Shown here: positions 6,874-7,440 of the stretch, in pieces
How the letters are laid out: every line of letters begins with the position of its first letter
Position numbering within the stretch: position 1 is the first letter of the stretch
Assembly: GCA_938045315.1 (NCBI GenBank)
Contig: CALINM010000241.1
Coordinates: 1-7,440, forward strand
Reading direction: 5' to 3'
Origin: an uncultured bacterium
GTDB taxonomy: Bacteria > CALINM01
DNA: 7,440 nt
Notes under the pieces: model-generated
What the model saw: the letters and a program-made list of their open reading frames with translations, nothing else
What the model was told of the DNA's origin: nothing
Databases searched by the model: none
Translations under genes and position numbers: made by a program

Positions 6874-6880
6874 CTCCTTC
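6874..6880 (-). promoter_or_regulatory. Ribosome binding site of rubredoxin
   Basis: GAAGGAG on the minus strand lies 5 nt before the ATG at 6868-6866. It settles the start codon in favour of the 52-residue protein over the longer frame from 6919. Confidence 0.85.
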
Positions 6881-6891
6881 AATTTTTTTAA

Positions 6892-6919
6892 AGTTTACCA
6901 TATTAGATATGTATGTCAA
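6892..6919 (-). promoter_or_regulatory. Rubredoxin promoter, sigma-70 type with extended -10
   Basis: On the minus strand a perfect TTGACA (6919-6914) is followed after 16 nt by TAAACT (6897-6892), with TGG directly before the -10. Transcription would start near 6885, giving a leader of about 17 nt that carries the ribosome binding site. Inside the spacer is the inverted repeat CATAT-TAG-ATATG (6899-6911), a position where repressor operators often lie, but in such AT-rich DNA it may be chance. Confidence 0.62.
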
Positions 6920-6943
6920 CTAAGAAGCAACCTTATTTAGATG

Positions 6944-7440
6944 TTAACTCATTTTTTTAAGAGCTAAATGATTATAAGCATCAAAATTTCCTCCTGTGCA
7001 TGCTTTCTCAAGATAATTAAAAGCTATTATATAATCCTGTGTTAACTTTTTCTAATTTATACATAAGACCTAAGTTATATCACCTTTCATAATTTGTGGT
7101 TATCACAAAAAGTTTTATATAATTGTGTGGCTATAGGATAGTTTCTTTCCCCCTATTTACCTCTTATATTTAAGCCGCCTTAGTTATAAAATGCAAGAGA
7201 TAATTTTTGAGTCACAAGCTTTTTTATAATTGCTAATTGCTGATTTATAGTCCAGTTTTGTGCCGAGCCCTTGTTCATAAAGCATGTCTATATTATCACA
7301 CCTATCAGTAAGACCACTATCACATGCTTTTTAACTTAATCTAAAGATTTTGAATAATCCTTATTATTTTTACGCTTCTTCTCCTTCATCAATAATATTT
7401 GCATGGTCTATTGAAAAAGTCATAAATATGTTAAATATTA
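6944..7440 (-). pseudogene. Decayed Sel1-repeat (Hcp-like, cysteine-paired) protein gene, probably running off the window edge
   Basis: No long frame survives, but the minus strand reads as Sel1 repeats if frames are switched. From right to left: DEGEE (about 7390-7376) and KDYSKSLD (before a TAA); then an open stretch of 48 codons at 7330-7187 with KACDSG, LYEQGLGTKLDYKSAISNYK and a second KACDSK; then IRGK, a TAG (7155-7153) and GERNYPIATQLYKTFCD; then LGLMYKLEKV; and last AFNYLEKACTGG, NFDAYNHLA and a final TAA at 6946-6944. In-frame stops also lie at 7186-7184 and 7089-7087, with about four frame changes overall. Intact relatives are alpha/alpha-solenoid proteins; in Helicobacter Hcp proteins Cys pairs 8 residues apart form disulfides, and the first unit here keeps that spacing (CDSGLTDRC). 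No signal peptide or start can be placed. Several stops plus indels argue for a true pseudogene rather than one sequencing error. No other gene is seen in 6869-7440. Confidence 0.72.
6998..7330 (-). repeat. Four Sel1-like repeat anchors with a 36-codon period
   Basis: The Cys codon of the Lys-Ala-Cys-Asp-type anchor occurs at 7324-7322 (KACD), 7216-7214 (KACD), 7107-7105 (TFCD) and 7000-6998 (KACT). The steps are 108, 109 and 107 nt. The Sel1 unit with Hcp-type spacing is 36 residues, or 108 nt. The +1 and -1 departures coincide with places where the reading frame must change to follow the repeat, as expected for small indels in a decaying gene. Confidence 0.72.

Noticed and set aside
6673-6882. 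Second minus-strand frame of 69 residues overlapping rubredoxin
   Set aside because: The rubredoxin frame has all four Cys ligands and a ribosome binding site; this one is the same DNA read in another frame.
6869-6919. N-terminal extension of rubredoxin from the ATG at 6919
   Set aside because: It would start within the -35 hexamer, upstream of the inferred transcription start, and would add 17 residues foreign to the family.
7391-7440. Short frame beginning at an ATG at 7423 (MTFSIDHANIIDEGEEA) as the true start of the broken gene or a small separate gene
   Set aside because: No ribosome binding site, stops after 17 codons, and its DEGEE end fits the Sel1 repeat register, so it is better read as an internal fragment.
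1-7440. CRISPR arrays, tRNA or rRNA genes, insertion sequences, attachment sites
   Set aside because: None was found by eye: no regularly spaced direct repeats other than the Sel1 period, no transposase or integrase fragments, and no tRNA-like clover-leaf with its conserved arms.

Overview
The window is AT-rich, bacterial and tightly packed. It holds seven intact or edge-cut genes in two blocks, plus one decayed gene at the right edge. The gene set is a group 1-type [NiFe] hydrogenase with a cytochrome b, a hemE-hemH-hemY heme cluster, a DUF438/hemerythrin/PAS protein and a rubredoxin. This suggests an anaerobic or microaerophilic, H2-using, low-GC bacterium that meets some oxygen or NO. A Deferribacterota-like or deltaproteobacterial-like lineage would fit, but that is a guess from gene content and protein flavour, not a determination.

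Layout. Positions 1-1946 (+) are the 3' part of a hydrogenase operon: the C-terminal part of the catalytic large subunit (cut by the left edge), its membrane cytochrome b, and the endopeptidase that matures the large subunit. Gaps are 2 and 0 nt, and the cytochrome's ribosome binding site lies inside the last codons of the large subunit. Positions 1936-5253 (-) are a three-gene heme operon, hemE > hemH > hemY, with 4-nt and 8-nt overlaps; its 3' end overlaps the protease gene tail-to-tail by 11 bp. Positions 5254-5529 are a divergent regulatory region with candidate promoters both ways and an inverted repeat. Positions 5530-6705 (+) encode the DUF438-hemerythrin-PAS protein. Convergent to it, 4 bp away, is a 52-residue rubredoxin (6710-6868, -) with a good promoter.

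The stretch 6869-7440 has no open gene. Read on the minus strand across frames, 6944-7440 is a broken gene for a Sel1-repeat protein of the cysteine-paired Hcp kind. Four Lys-Ala-Cys-Asp-like anchors recur at 108, 109 and 107 nt, which is the 36-residue Sel1 period with small indels, interrupted by several stops and frameshifts. This is the least obvious content of the window.

How it fits together: the heme operon can supply the b hemes of the hydrogenase cytochrome, which passes electrons from H2 to the quinone pool. The hemerythrin/PAS protein and rubredoxin are non-heme iron proteins of the type linked to O2/NO/redox handling. I see no evidence for a wholly new system. The points worth a second look are the Sel1 pseudogene, the unusually short hydrogenase propeptide, the unresolved route of heme synthesis, and the matching extended -10 promoters of the two iron-protein genes.
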